From assembly GCA_949295995.1 (NCBI GenBank), contig CASFNK010000032.1, forward strand, positions 1-47,461: DNA of 47,461 nucleotides, given 5' to 3'. This document shows, piece by piece, positions 17,492 to 25,861 of the stretch. The notes below the pieces were generated by a model that did no database searches, was not told the origin of the DNA, and was given only the letters and a program-made list of their open reading frames with translations. The DNA comes from an uncultured Pseudomonadota bacterium. GTDB lineage: Bacteria > Pseudomonadota > Alphaproteobacteria > RF32 > CAG-239. How positions within the stretch are numbered: the first letter of the stretch is position 1; each line of letters starts with the position of its first letter. The translations under genes and the position numbers were made by a program.

Positions 17492-17517
17492 TTATCCCCA
17501 CAATTCACAGGGGATAA
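17492..17517. promoter_or_regulatory. Inverted repeat TTATCCCC-N10-GGGGATAA upstream of dnaB
   Basis: A perfect 8-bp dyad between the rpmB terminator and the dnaB promoter. The left half reads TTATCCCCACA, resembling a DnaA box (TTATCCACA) with an extra C. It could be a binding site for a replication or growth regulator; function not shown. Confidence 0.35.
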
Positions 17518-17538
17518 AAATAACTTAAAAAAAAGCGA

Positions 17539-17566
17539 TTGCCTTTCTAAAAATTTACGTTATAAC
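17539..17566 (+). promoter_or_regulatory. Putative promoter of dnaB
   Basis: TTGCCT, 16-nt spacer, TATAAC, 39 nt before the dnaB start codon. Confidence 0.4.
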
Positions 17567-17605
17567 CTTGTTCATCTAATCAACCCCATCTAAAGAGTAA
17601 AGACT

Positions 17606-19078
17606 ATGGAAAAACCAGATGCTGCGCTATTGCCGCAAAACCTAGAAGCCGAACAAGCCTTACTTGGCGCGATTCTTGCCAACAACAAGGCCTTTGAGCG
17701 AGTCTCTGAATTTCTCAAACCGCAGCATTTTGCCGACGCGATTCACTCAAAAATTTTTGAAGTCATCGCCAAGCTCATCCAAAGAGGACACGTTGCCGAT
17801 GTTATCACTCTTAAGAACTACTTTGAGCAAGAAGGCTCGTTAGCCGAAGTCGGCGGACACCAATATCTGGTTAAATTGGCAGACAGTGCCTCACCCCTCA
17901 CCAACGCCGAATATTATGCGCAATTTATTTATGACAAATATTTAAGACGCGAACTCATCAACACCGGTTATGAGATTGTCAACGAGGCGATGAAAGAGGA
18001 CTTGGACAATGACGCCACTTCCCAAATAGAAATGGCGGAGAAGAAACTCTTTGACCTCTCTAATGAGGGCGACGCCCATGGTGGATTTATAGATTTCGGA
18101 ACAGCTTTAACTTCCTCATTAGGACATATTGAAGCTGCCTATCAAAAAGACGGAAAAATTTCAGGTCTTCCCACTCAACTTGATGCTTTGGATAACAAAA
18201 CCGGCGGTCTAAACAATTCCGACTTAATCATTATCGCCGGACGTCCGGCTATGGGCAAAACCGCACTGGCAACCAACATAGCTTACAATGTCGCCGAATA
18301 TATGAGTCATGAAAAGAATATGGACCCCAAATCCAAAGGCGTTGCCTTTTTCTCTCTTGAGATGTCGGCCGACCAACTAGCCAGCCGTATTCTTGCCACG
18401 GTTACCCAAACCAACGGGCATAAAATGCGTACCGGAGAATTAGACAATGCCGAATTTACCCGTATTGCCGCCGCTGTGCGAGAGCTGGAAAAGATTCCTT
18501 TATATATTGATGACACACCGGGTCTGAACATCAACACGATTCGCACACGTGCCCGCCGCCTCAAACGCAACAAAGGTTTGGGCTTGATAGTCATTGACTA
18601 TATTCAATTAATTGTCGGCAGCGGCAGCAAAAAAAACGAAGGCAACCGTGTGCAAGAACTATCAGAAATCTCCCGTGGTCTGAAAATTTTGGCCAAAGAA
18701 TTAAACGTTCCGGTTATTGCCTTATCACAATTAAACCGTGGTGTCGAACAAAGAGATGACAAACGCCCCGTAATGTCTGACTTGCGTGAATCCGGCTCAA
18801 TCGAGCAAGACGCGGATATTGTAATGTTTGTATATCGTGAAAACTACTACATTCAAAACGAAGAGCCGAAACAAAAAGCTAGCGAGACACCGGAACACCT
18901 GCAACACCGTATAGAAGAATGGCAAAACCGTGTTAGAGCCACCGCCAACATCGGTGAAGTCATTATCGGTAAACAACGTCATGGTCCGACCGGCACGGTT
19001 CAACTATTCTGGAACGGCGACTTTGCCCAATTTGGCAATCTTACGAAAGAGGAGTACCTCCCTGAGCAAATTGGTTAA
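17606..19078 (+). CDS. dnaB: Replicative DNA helicase DnaB
   Basis: Hexameric 5'-3' helicase that unwinds the replication fork and loads primase. The 490-residue protein has the N-terminal primase-interacting domain (PQNLEAEQALLGAIL near residue 10) and a RecA-like C-terminal domain with Walker A AGRPAMGKT near 211, Walker B GLIVIDYIQL near 325 and the DLRESGSIEQDADIV motif. An insertion of about 40 residues rich in Glu, Lys and Gln sits after YRENYY, a common feature. AAAGAGTAAAGACT precedes the ATG. Its end overlaps a small membrane-protein gene. Confidence 0.96.
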   Translation: MEKPDAALLPQNLEAEQALLGAILANNKAFERVSEFLKPQHFADAIHSKIFEVIAKLIQRGHVADVITLKNYFEQEGSLAEVGGHQYLVKLADSASPLTNAEYYAQFIYDKYLRRELINTGYEIVNEAMKEDLDNDATSQIEMAEKKLFDLSNEGDAHGGFIDFGTALTSSLGHIEAAYQKDGKISGLPTQLDALDNKTGGLNNSDLIIIAGRPAMGKTALATNIAYNVAEYMSHEKNMDPKSKGVAFFSLEMSADQLASRILATVTQTNGHKMRTGELDNAEFTRIAAAVRELEKIPLYIDDTPGLNINTIRTRARRLKRNKGLGLIVIDYIQLIVGSGSKKNEGNRVQELSEISRGLKILAKELNVPVIALSQLNRGVEQRDDKRPVMSDLRESGSIEQDADIVMFVYRENYYIQNEEPKQKASETPEHLQHRIEEWQNRVRATANIGEVIIGKQRHGPTGTVQLFWNGDFAQFGNLTKEEYLPEQIG

Positions 19079-19229
19079 GACATATCTGGCGCAAATTGGC
19101 GAAACAGCGGTAAAATACTTTATTTTACTGTTTGGCTATTGTTGTATGTTTACTTTTGCCTTTGTGATGATAAGCGTTTCTTTACTGCGTGGTTTATACA
19201 AAACCATTGAGGAGAAATTGCACCCATGA
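19062..19229 (+). CDS. Predicted 55-residue single-pass membrane protein, CTG start
   Basis: No ATG, GTG or TTG suits this reading frame. A CTG at 19062 lies 7 nt after a good GAGGAG ribosome site and would give MSKLVKTYLAQIGETAVKYF, a hydrophobic segment (about residues 21-41: ILLFGYCCMFTFAFVMISVS) and a charged tail. The start overlaps the end of dnaB by 17 nt. Its TGA overlaps the next gene's ATG as ATGA, the classic sign of coupled translation. Those overlaps on both sides are the reason to accept it. A TTG ten bases later is the alternative start but is too far from the ribosome site. Function unknown; it may serve mainly as a coupling leader for the YcgN-like genes. Confidence 0.55.
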   Translation: MSKLVKTYLAQIGETAVKYFILLFGYCCMFTFAFVMISVSLLRGLYKTIEEKLHP

Positions 19230-19606
19230 GTAAACCCATAACAGAATATACCCCCGAGGAATGGGAAGCCGTATGCAATCATTGCGGCAAATGTTGCCTG
19301 ATAAAACTTCAAGATGACGACACCGAAGAAATATACTATACCAACGTTGTTTGCCGCTATATGGATACTGATACTTGCGATTGCACACATTATAGCGAGC
19401 GTTGTAAGTTGGTTCCGACTTGCCTAAAACTCACACCTGATAATGTTGATAAAATCTCTTGGATGCCAAAGACTTGTGCCTACCGCGCTCTGGTTGAAGG
19501 TCGCCCCCGTCCCCAACGCCAAAGCATTGCGGGGCGTTGCGTATCAGAGCTTTTGGTTTCGGAAGAGGAGCTTGAAGACCATATTGTTGATTGGGAGGAG
19601 CTCTAA
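19226..19606 (+). CDS. YcgN/UPF0260-family cysteine-cluster protein (copy 1)
   Basis: A 126-residue protein of the CxxCxxCC-type family. Visible are CNHCGKCC near residue 18, then VVCRYMDTDTCDC, RCKLVPTCLKL and WMPKTCAYR, the same spaced cysteines as E. coli YcgN. It lacks the N-terminal PxFWxxKxLxEM segment present in copy 2. The cysteines suggest a bound metal or Fe-S cluster; the function of the family is not established. Start overlaps the upstream small gene (ATGA), and its stop overlaps copy 2 (TAATG). Confidence 0.85.
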   Translation: MSKPITEYTPEEWEAVCNHCGKCCLIKLQDDDTEEIYYTNVVCRYMDTDTCDCTHYSERCKLVPTCLKLTPDNVDKISWMPKTCAYRALVEGRPRPQRQSIAGRCVSELLVSEEELEDHIVDWEEL

Positions 19607-20121
19607 TGACCTCTCAAAACAAGACTTACGAGCTTGAGGAAGAATACGACCCGCAATCACGGTTTGATAATATTCCTCCTGAAATTGAACCCGAATTTTG
19701 GAAACATAAAAAACTCAAAGAAATGAGCAAAGCCGAATGGGAATTGCTCTGCGACGGCTGCGGTAAATGTTGCTTAAATAAGTTGGAAATTAAAGGCAAA
19801 ATCAAATTCACCAACACCTATTGCCGGTTTTTGGACTGCAAGAGTTGCCTCTGCAAGATTTACCCTCACCGCTTTGAAAAAGTCCCTGATTGCCGCGATA
19901 TTGACTTAGAAGCCATCCGCGAAAAACCTCGCTGGCTCCCTAAGACTTGTGCTTATTGGCTGTTAGACAATGGCTATGACCTCCCCTCTTGGCACCCGCT
20001 CATCACCAAAAAAGCCGCCTCGGTCAAAGAAGCCGGCATGGATTTAAGCAATCGCTCTCTTGTATGTGAAACGGAAGTAAAAGATTATGAAGATTACCTT
20101 GTTGACTGGGAAGACCTATGA
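19606..20121 (+). CDS. YcgN/UPF0260-family cysteine-cluster protein (copy 2)
   Basis: A 171-residue paralogue of the preceding gene and the closer match to E. coli YcgN: EFWKHKKLKEMSKAEWELLC, then DGCGKCCLNKL, TYCRFLDCKSCLC, WLPKTCAYWLL and a shared final VDWEDL. The ATG overlaps the upstream stop codon as TAATG, favouring it over the in-frame TTG 15 nt upstream. Tandem copies of this family, ending in nearly the same residues, suggest duplication followed by loss of one N-terminus. Metal binding is inferred. Confidence 0.87.
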   Translation: MTSQNKTYELEEEYDPQSRFDNIPPEIEPEFWKHKKLKEMSKAEWELLCDGCGKCCLNKLEIKGKIKFTNTYCRFLDCKSCLCKIYPHRFEKVPDCRDIDLEAIREKPRWLPKTCAYWLLDNGYDLPSWHPLITKKAASVKEAGMDLSNRSLVCETEVKDYEDYLVDWEDL

Positions 20122-20794
20122 TATTGAAGCAGCAGTTGACTTTCCGCTCAAGGTTGTCAAATCTCCGCGAGCCAAACGTCTAACCCTGCGCATTGACCAA
20201 AAGGAACGCCTTCCCATTTTAACCATTCCCAATCGCTGTTCTGCCAAACGAGCGATAGATTTTGTTATGGGCTATAAAGATTGGATAGAGCAAAGCCTAA
20301 ACAAGATTCCGCAAACTCAAAAATTTCAAGATGGTTCAAAAATCACATTTTTTGGCAAAGAGCTAACCATTCGCCACGCCCCGCAACAAAGAGGCTCACG
20401 TGAAGAAAACGGCTGTTTATACATCTCCGGACAAAGCGAATTTTTGCACCGTCGAGTTAAAGACTATTTGAAACGCCAAGCCCGCAAAGAGCTCTGGACA
20501 CGTTCCAAAGCCCTCGCCAACAAATTGGGATGTCCGCTCAAAGATGTTACGATAAAAGACACCAAATCACGCTGGGGGAGTTGCTCATCTTTACATAACA
20601 TTAACTATAATTGGCGCATATCTCTAGCCCCCGAAACAGCAATAAACTATTTGGTAGCACATGAAGTTGCCCACCTTCTGCATCAAGACCATTCCCGCTC
20701 TTTCTGGAAATGCGTACTAGAACTTTATCCCCAAGCAGAAATAGGCAAAGATTGGCTCCACCGCCACGGCAAAGAGCTTTATACCTACGAATAA
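20087..20794 (+). CDS. YgjP-like zinc metallopeptidase domain protein (DUF45/M48-type)
   Basis: A 236-residue protein of the YgjP/SprT-like hydrolase group. The gluzincin motif HEVAHLLHQDHS near residue 190 provides two His and one Glu, and the following HSRSFWKCV is typical of the family. The characteristic KSRWGSCSS stretch precedes it by some 30 residues. The N-terminal part is beta-rich (VKSPRAKRLTLRI). The ATG at 20087 overlaps the preceding gene by 35 nt; in-frame TTG codons at 20099 and 20102 are alternatives. Cytoplasmic; substrate unknown. Confidence 0.85.
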   Translation: MKITLLTGKTYDIEAAVDFPLKVVKSPRAKRLTLRIDQKERLPILTIPNRCSAKRAIDFVMGYKDWIEQSLNKIPQTQKFQDGSKITFFGKELTIRHAPQQRGSREENGCLYISGQSEFLHRRVKDYLKRQARKELWTRSKALANKLGCPLKDVTIKDTKSRWGSCSSLHNINYNWRISLAPETAINYLVAHEVAHLLHQDHSRSFWKCVLELYPQAEIGKDWLHRHGKELYTYE

Positions 20795-20827
20795 ATCCCC
20801 TCTCTATTAAAGCGAATAACAAAAAAC

Positions 20828-20856
20828 TTGATAATCACCAAAATCCTCCCTATATT
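20828..20856 (+). promoter_or_regulatory. Putative promoter of the Bax-inhibitor-family gene
   Basis: TTGATA, 17-nt spacer, TATATT, 37 nt before the start codon. Confidence 0.55.
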
Positions 20857-20893
20857 TTAAATACAAACAACGAATGTAAGGAGAAAACGAACA

Positions 20894-21625
20894 ATGATTA
20901 CGAAACGCAATGTTGCTCAAACCTCAGCACAAGTTTATGTTGACCAAGGGTTGCGCCAATACATGATGCGTGTTTACAACTATATGGCCGGAGGACTTTG
21001 CATTACGGCTCTCGCCTCATATATAATCATGAACACCCCGGCTCTGTTAAAATTATTTTTCACCATTAGCGCCAACGGCGTTGTCGGTCTGTCAGGCTTA
21101 GGATGGTTGGCTATGTTGGCACCGTTTATTATGGTATTTGCTTTTGGTTGGGTTTTAAACCGTGGCTCACTGGCACAAGTTCAAGGAGTATATTGGGGCT
21201 ATGCCGCATTAATGGGCGTTGCCTTAACTCCCGTTTTATTGGCTTATACCGGTGCCAGCGTTACCCGCATCTTTTTGGTAACGGCGGCCACATTTGGCGG
21301 CATGAGTATTTACGGCTACACCACTCGTAAAGATTTAACCTCTATGGGTTCATTTATGATTATGGGCTTATGGGGTATCATCATCGCCAGCTTGGTAAAC
21401 ATCTTTTTGAAGAGCAGCGGCTTAGACTTTGCTTTATCGATTTTGAGCGTTATTGTTTTCACTGGTTTAACAGCTTATGACACTCAAAAAATCCGCGAAA
21501 TTTATGCCGAAAGCGATACGGGTGATTTATCCTCACGCAAAGCCATTTCAGGAGCTTTGGCTTTGTATATGGACTTCATCAACCTGTTCTTGGCACTGTT
21601 AAGATTATTCGGCGACCGCCGCTAA
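20894..21625 (+). CDS. Bax inhibitor-1 / YbhL-YccA family membrane protein
   Basis: A 243-residue inner-membrane protein with seven hydrophobic segments. The first begins RQYMMRVYNYMAGGLCITAL and the C-terminal half has GLTAYDTQKIREIY followed by LALYMDFINLFLALLRLFG, both hallmarks of the Bax1-I/TMBIM family. Relatives act as Ca2+ channels or interact with the FtsH protease; which applies here is unknown. AAGGAGAAAACGAACA precedes the ATG. Transcribed alone between a promoter and a terminator. Confidence 0.92.
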   Translation: MITKRNVAQTSAQVYVDQGLRQYMMRVYNYMAGGLCITALASYIIMNTPALLKLFFTISANGVVGLSGLGWLAMLAPFIMVFAFGWVLNRGSLAQVQGVYWGYAALMGVALTPVLLAYTGASVTRIFLVTAATFGGMSIYGYTTRKDLTSMGSFMIMGLWGIIIASLVNIFLKSSGLDFALSILSVIVFTGLTAYDTQKIREIYAESDTGDLSSRKAISGALALYMDFINLFLALLRLFGDRR

Positions 21626-21641
21626 TCACAAAGAAACAACG

Positions 21642-21674
21642 AAAAACCTCTTGCCTCAAGCGAGAGGTTTTTTT
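21642..21674 (+). terminator. Terminator of the Bax-inhibitor-family gene
   Basis: AAACCTCTTG / CGAGAGGTTT stem with a 7-nt loop, followed by a run of T residues. Confidence 0.85.
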
Positions 21675-21675
21675 A

Positions 21676-21704
21676 TTGACAGATATCAAATATTTGGCTA
21701 TAAG
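21676..21704 (+). promoter_or_regulatory. Promoter of the rpmH-rnpA-yidD-yidC cluster
   Basis: TTGACA, 17-nt spacer, TATAAG. A near-consensus promoter expected for a ribosomal-protein operon; it leaves a leader of about 85 nt. Confidence 0.7.
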
Positions 21705-21718
21705 ACGAAGTGTCCGAG

Positions 21719-21781
21719 GCCTTTTGAAAGTAAAAGGCTTAAATAATCAATAATAATTCAAGCAAGTCAGACTTGCTTTTT
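21719..21781 (+). promoter_or_regulatory. rpmH leader with two hairpins, the second terminator-like
   Basis: GCCTTTT/AAAAGGC (21719-21738) is followed by AAGCAAG/CTTGCTT with tail TTT (21760-21781), ending five nt before the rpmH ribosome site. The second hairpin with its T run could act as an attenuator or mask the start. Confidence 0.45.
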
Positions 21782-21796
21782 AACCGGAGAAAATAA

Positions 21797-21931
21797 ATGA
21801 AACGCACATATCAACCAAGTAAATTGGTCCGCGCACGCCGTCATGGTTTCCGCACACGCATGGCCACCGCCGGCGGACGCAAAGTATTAGCCGCTCGTCG
21901 CAAACATGGTCGCGCTAAACTTTCCGCATAA
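21797..21931 (+). CDS. rpmH: 50S ribosomal protein L34
   Basis: Forty-four residues, [18 protein letters not shown] to HGRAKLSA, the standard L34 sequence with the usual Arg/Lys richness. GGAG lies 8 nt upstream of the ATG. First gene of the conserved rpmH-rnpA-yidD-yidC order, with rnpA starting only 6 nt later. Confidence 0.98.
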   Translation: MKRTYQPSKLVRARRHGFRTRMATAGGRKVLAARRKHGRAKLSA

Positions 21932-21937
21932 TAAAAA

Positions 21938-22333
21938 ATGACTGCCGTTTTAACAATAAAGAAACGCAAAGATTTTTTAAGAGTCGCCAAGCAGGGATTG
22001 AAGATGGTAACATCAACACTTATCCTGCAGGCGGCTCAAAGTTTATGCGGCTCAGAACAAATTGCCAAAATTGGTTTTACCACCACCAAAAAGCTAGGCA
22101 AAGCCCATATTCGCAATCGCGCCCGCCGCAGATTAAGAGCTGTTTTAAGGGAACATTACGACCGGCTTTTACCGGGCTATGAATATATATTGATTGGTCG
22201 TTATAACACGGCCGATTGTCCTTATTCCAAGCTCTGTGAGGATTTGAAATGGAGCTTAAAAAAACTCAACAAACAGTTTGAAAGCAAAGCAAATGAGCAA
22301 GCTGTTCCAACATCTTCTGATAGCACTGATTAG
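21938..22333 (+). CDS. rnpA: Ribonuclease P protein component
   Basis: A 131-residue basic protein that assists RNase P RNA in trimming tRNA 5' leaders. The RNR motif RNRARRRLR is at residues 59-67, preceded by [13 protein letters not shown]. The N-terminal [16 protein letters not shown] matches the family. No ribosome site is evident before the ATG, so translation is probably coupled to rpmH. The C-terminal Ser/Asp-rich tail overlaps yidD by 41 nt. Confidence 0.95.
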   Translation: MTAVLTIKKRKDFLRVAKQGLKMVTSTLILQAAQSLCGSEQIAKIGFTTTKKLGKAHIRNRARRRLRAVLREHYDRLLPGYEYILIGRYNTADCPYSKLCEDLKWSLKKLNKQFESKANEQAVPTSSDSTD

Positions 22334-22538
22334 GTTTTATCAAAAATTTATTTCCCCCTTGTTTCCGGGCTGTTGCCGCTATCGCCCCACTTGTTCGCAA
22401 TATATGATTGAAGCCATTCTGACACACGGAATTGTCAAAGGACTGTACCTTGGAACCAAAAGATTACTCCGTTGCCACCCATGGGGCGGAGAAGGTTATG
22501 ATCCCGTACCGCCAAAGAAAACGAATAACCCACGATAA
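22293..22538 (+). CDS. yidD: Membrane protein insertion efficiency factor YidD
   Basis: An 81-residue protein carrying the family signature: [27 protein letters not shown], then RLLRCHPWG and GYDPVP, with its conserved cysteines. It is thought to associate with the inner membrane through an amphipathic helix and help YidC-dependent insertion. The ATG at 22293 is chosen; an in-frame TTG 15 nt upstream is less likely. Position between rnpA and yidC is conserved across bacteria. Confidence 0.93.
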   Translation: MSKLFQHLLIALIRFYQKFISPLFPGCCRYRPTCSQYMIEAILTHGIVKGLYLGTKRLLRCHPWGGEGYDPVPPKKTNNPR

Positions 22539-22607
22539 ATCCTTGCGTTAAATAAGAATATAATGTAAAACCAAGCCATAACAAATAAAAAATAGGAGAT
22601 ATTTATA

Positions 22608-24287
22608 ATGCGAGACGAAATGAAAGGCTTGTTCTTGGCAATTATCTTGTCCATAGCCGTCATTTTCATAACCAACTACTTTTTTCCAAGCCAAACCCCG
22701 AGCCAAGCTCCTGAAGTTTCCGCTCCTCAAGGCAATTTGCCCGCCACACCCGTAACCGATATGGATGCCAAAGAGCTTTTGCAAGCCGAGCCGGAAACAA
22801 CGCAAGAAGTTATCGCCAAAGATTCTCGCATTCAAATTTCCAGTTCTGCCTTAAGCGGTTCAATTCGCACTAAAGGCGGTCGCTTAGACAATCTTATGCT
22901 TGAAAAATACAAACAAACTTTGGAAGAAGGCAGCCCCGATGTTGAGCTGTTTGCTCCGGCTCAAACTCAAGCCCCATATTATGCGGAGTTTGGCTGGCTG
23001 AGCACCAATTCTAAAGTAAACTTGCCCAATAAGGACACCATCTGGAGCGTTAAGGGACAAAAGCTCACCCCTGAGACCCCGATTGTTATGGAATGGAACA
23101 ATGGCCAAGGTTTAAAATTCATCCGCAAAATCAGCATGGATGAAAACTATATGTTCACCATTCAACAAAACGTCATCAACAATTCTAATCAAGCGGTAAC
23201 CCTATACCCTTATGGACTAATCAACCGCAAACTTGAAAACTTAAATACTTCGGCCAGCGTGGTTCACGAAGGCCTTATCGGCGTGGTTGACAACAACTTA
23301 CAAGAACTCAAATATAAAGATTTGGTAGAAGATAAAGCCAAAGAATATAAAACCACTCAAGGCTGGGCCGGTTTTTCGGATCGCTACTGGTTTAGTGCCT
23401 TGATTGTAAATAGTTCGACACCTAACACAATTAAATTTTCCAGCACCGGAGAAAACACTTTCCAAACCGATTATGTCGGCTCTCCGGTTACAATTGCTTC
23501 GGGGGATGTCGGCAATGCTGATGTAAAACTCTTTGCCGGAGCTAAAGAAATTAAATTATTGGATGAATATACCACATCGCTCAACATTCCTAAGTTTGAC
23601 TTAGCGGTTGACTTTGGTTGGTATTATTTCTTAACCAAACCGTTCTTCTATATCTTAGACTTTTTATACAACTTCATCGGCAACATGGGTTGGGCTATTT
23701 TGCTGTTTGCAGCCTTGCTCCGTTTAGTTATGTTCCCGATTGCCAACAAGTCTTATGACAGCATGTCTAAGATGAAGAAAATTCAACCAAAATTAAAAGA
23801 ACTGCAAGAACGTTACCAAGACGATAAGATGAAACTCCAACAAGAAACGATGGAGATGTATCGTCGCGAAAAAATCAATCCGGCAGCAGGTTGCTTACCG
23901 ATGTTGATTCAAATTCCGGTATTCTTCTCTTTGTACAAGGTTTTGAATATCTCAATTGAAATTCGCCATGCTCCGTTCATTGGTTGGATTAAAGACCTTT
24001 CAGCTCCTGACCCATTGGTCTTGTCAACCTTGTTGCATTTCCCGGTTCCAAGCTTGCTAGATATTGGTGTTTGGCCGATAATTATGGGTATCACCATGTT
24101 TGTTCAACAAAAACTCAACCCCACCCCGACCAACAAAGACCAAGCACGCATGTTTGCCCTAATGCCGGTTATCTTTACCTTTATGTTGGGACACTTTGCT
24201 TCAGGTTTAGTCATTTACTGGACTTTGAGCAACATTCTCTCCATCATTCAACAAAAAGCAATTATGCGTAAGAATGGAGTAAACTAA
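22608..24287 (+). CDS. yidC: Membrane protein insertase YidC
   Basis: A 559-residue inner-membrane insertase/chaperone. It has the Gram-negative layout: an N-terminal anchor at about 6-24 ([20 protein letters not shown]), a large periplasmic P1 domain to about 335, then the conserved five-helix core starting [17 protein letters not shown]. The core includes the groove arginine in ALLRLVMFP near residue 370 and the cytoplasmic hairpin [18 protein letters not shown] precedes the ATG. engB overlaps its stop codon, so the insertase and the GTPase are translated together. Confidence 0.97.
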   Translation: MRDEMKGLFLAIILSIAVIFITNYFFPSQTPSQAPEVSAPQGNLPATPVTDMDAKELLQAEPETTQEVIAKDSRIQISSSALSGSIRTKGGRLDNLMLEKYKQTLEEGSPDVELFAPAQTQAPYYAEFGWLSTNSKVNLPNKDTIWSVKGQKLTPETPIVMEWNNGQGLKFIRKISMDENYMFTIQQNVINNSNQAVTLYPYGLINRKLENLNTSASVVHEGLIGVVDNNLQELKYKDLVEDKAKEYKTTQGWAGFSDRYWFSALIVNSSTPNTIKFSSTGENTFQTDYVGSPVTIASGDVGNADVKLFAGAKEIKLLDEYTTSLNIPKFDLAVDFGWYYFLTKPFFYILDFLYNFIGNMGWAILLFAALLRLVMFPIANKSYDSMSKMKKIQPKLKELQERYQDDKMKLQQETMEMYRREKINPAAGCLPMLIQIPVFFSLYKVLNISIEIRHAPFIGWIKDLSAPDPLVLSTLLHFPVPSLLDIGVWPIIMGITMFVQQKLNPTPTNKDQARMFALMPVIFTFMLGHFASGLVIYWTLSNILSIIQQKAIMRKNGVN

Positions 24288-24928
24288 TGGACTTTGCGCC
24301 GGAGGAATATTCAAAAGAACAACTTGAAGCAGGAAAGCAACTTTTTCAGATTCCGGCGCAATTTGTCTTAGGCGTTGCCAATTTATCGCAATTGCCTTTA
24401 ACCGATATGCCGGAGGTGGCTTTTGCCGGACGTTCCAACGTTGGCAAATCGAGTCTGATTAATGCCGTTACCCAACAAAAAGGCTTGGCCAAAACCTCAA
24501 ACACCCCGGGGCGCACCCAACAACTTAATTATTTTAATCTTGGTGATAAATTACATCTGGTTGACCTGCCGGGCTATGGCTATGCTCAAGCCCCCGAAAA
24601 ACTGGTCAAACAATGGCAAAAACTCATTTTTACCTACCTGCAGGGAAGAGTAAATCTCAAACGTGTTTTTGTGTTAATCGATTCGCGCCACGGTATTAAA
24701 AAGGTAGATGAAGAAATCATGGAGATGCTGGATAAAGCAGCCGTTACCTATCAAATCATCTTAACCAAGAGCGATAAAATCAGCGCCAAGGAATTGGAAA
24801 AGGTCTTAAAAGCCACACAAGAAAAAATCGCCAAACACCCGGCTGCATACGTTAAAGCCCTCACCACCAGCTCCGAAAAACGCGAAGGTCTGGATGAAGT
24901 CCGCGCCGAAATCGCCTCCCTCATTTAA
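24287..24928 (+). CDS. engB: Ribosome biogenesis GTP-binding protein EngB/YsxC
   Basis: A 213-residue TRAFAC GTPase needed for 50S subunit assembly. G1 GRSNVGKSS is near residue 48, G3 DLPGYGYA near 92 and G4 TKSDK near 161; [10 protein letters not shown] supplies the G2 switch. The ATG overlaps the yidC stop as TAATG. This is the last gene of the rpmH-yidC cluster; no clear terminator follows directly, but a strong one occurs at about 25169-25204. Confidence 0.96.
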   Translation: MDFAPEEYSKEQLEAGKQLFQIPAQFVLGVANLSQLPLTDMPEVAFAGRSNVGKSSLINAVTQQKGLAKTSNTPGRTQQLNYFNLGDKLHLVDLPGYGYAQAPEKLVKQWQKLIFTYLQGRVNLKRVFVLIDSRHGIKKVDEEIMEMLDKAAVTYQIILTKSDKISAKELEKVLKATQEKIAKHPAAYVKALTTSSEKREGLDEVRAEIASLI

Positions 24929-24995
24929 ATAATTTCAGTTTTATTAGCTTATTTTTACTTTACATTTGCAAAATTAATCTCTAGTCTACAAGCAA

Positions 24996-25204
24996 GATAT
25001 GTCAAAAAACATATCCCAGGGCTTCGAAAACCCTTAATACGTTTAGTCGTGTGCACACGACTTAAAAGATTGTGCCGACGTTTAGTCTGCTTTCGGACGG
25101 ATGTCGGTGAATAAGGCTTTGGCCAAATAAGCCGAGCCGTCTAAACGTATACGGTTTTCGAACATCCGCCCGCCTTTTACGAAAAAAAGCGCGGGTTTTA
25201 TTTT
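24996..25204 (+). ncRNA. Multi-branched structured leader or small RNA ending in a terminator
   Basis: The 298-nt gap between engB and a lipoprotein gene is full of pairings. A hairpin GATATGT/ACATATC (24996-25015) comes first. A closing helix joins 25023-25046 to 25141-25162, both containing CGTTTAG/CTAAACG and TTCGAAAAC/GTTTTCGAA. Inside are three hairpins: the palindrome GTCGTGTGCACACGAC (25046-25061), CCGAC/GTCGG with inner GTCTG/CGGAC (25075-25107), and GGCTT/AAGCC (25115-25133). The word ACGTTTAGTC occurs twice, at the closing helix and again at 25078-25087, and either copy could pair with GTCTAAACGT, giving alternative folds. A terminator CCCGC/GCGGG plus TTTTATTTT (25169-25204) ends 10 nt before the lipoprotein ribosome site. 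This fits a regulated leader or an independent RNA of about 200 nt. Confidence 0.6.
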
Positions 25205-25226
25205 AACCACAAATAAGGATGTTCTC

Positions 25227-25817
25227 ATGAAAAAAATCGTACTTTATACAGCATTAATACTAACCCTTTCTGCTTGCGGAACCTTATTTAGCGGAAGCAC
25301 ACAAGACATAAGTTTTGACTCCAATCAAAAGGATGTAAAAATATATGTTGATGGGATGGAAATTTGCAAAACTCCTTGCATTTTTCCATTAGAAAGAAAA
25401 TCATCAACCGTAATCATACGCGCACAAAAAAAAGGATTTGAAGACAAGCAATTAATTCTTAGAAGTAATCTCAATAAATTAGCGATATTAAACCTTTCCT
25501 TTTGGCCCAGTTGGTTAACCGACGTTGCCTCAGGAGGAATGTGGCAATACCATCGCGATGGTGTATATATTGATATGGAAAAAAGCACATCAAATAAAAC
25601 AGCTCAAGCTCAGATAAAAAAGAATGTTGCAATTCGAAGATTCTCTTTATTTGGATATAATGAATTAAAAATAGAGGCCGCTTCAAACACTGCCGGAGAA
25701 TATATCACAGCTTTGTCATCATTAAGTGAAATTCCACCACAAACACTAATTAAAACCATTAGAAAAACTCAAGGCGCCGTAAATTTAGCACATACTCTAA
25801 CCCAAATCGAACAATAA
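25227..25817 (+). CDS. Lipoprotein with PEGA-like domain, function unknown
   Basis: A 196-residue protein with a lipoprotein signal (MKKIVLYTALILTLSAC; lipobox LSAC, Cys at residue 17), so it is predicted to be lipid-anchored in the envelope. The next 60 residues (KDVKIYVDGMEICKTPC ... VIIRAQKKGFEDKQLIL) resemble PEGA-type surface domains, including the CKTPC motif. The part after residue 95 (WPSWLTDVASGGMWQYHRDG) is like bacterial lipoproteins of unknown role. AAGGA precedes the ATG. The gene is more A/T-rich than its neighbours and lies between two large inverted structures, hinting at a separately acquired unit. Confidence 0.78.
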   Translation: MKKIVLYTALILTLSACGTLFSGSTQDISFDSNQKDVKIYVDGMEICKTPCIFPLERKSSTVIIRAQKKGFEDKQLILRSNLNKLAILNLSFWPSWLTDVASGGMWQYHRDGVYIDMEKSTSNKTAQAQIKKNVAIRRFSLFGYNELKIEAASNTAGEYITALSSLSEIPPQTLIKTIRKTQGAVNLAHTLTQIEQ

Positions 25818-25861
25818 GAAATAAAGGCGAAAGTACCGCTGCTCACAGACGAGTTTTTTAC

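Noticed and set aside
21797..24928. Replication origin beside rpmH/rnpA/yidC
   Set aside because: No dnaA, parA/parB or mnmG gene and no cluster of DnaA boxes lies in this stretch.
25023..25162. Integron attC site
   Set aside because: The outer motifs read GTTTAGT and GTCTAAAC, which do not fit the GTTRRRY/RYYYAAC core, and no integrase is present.
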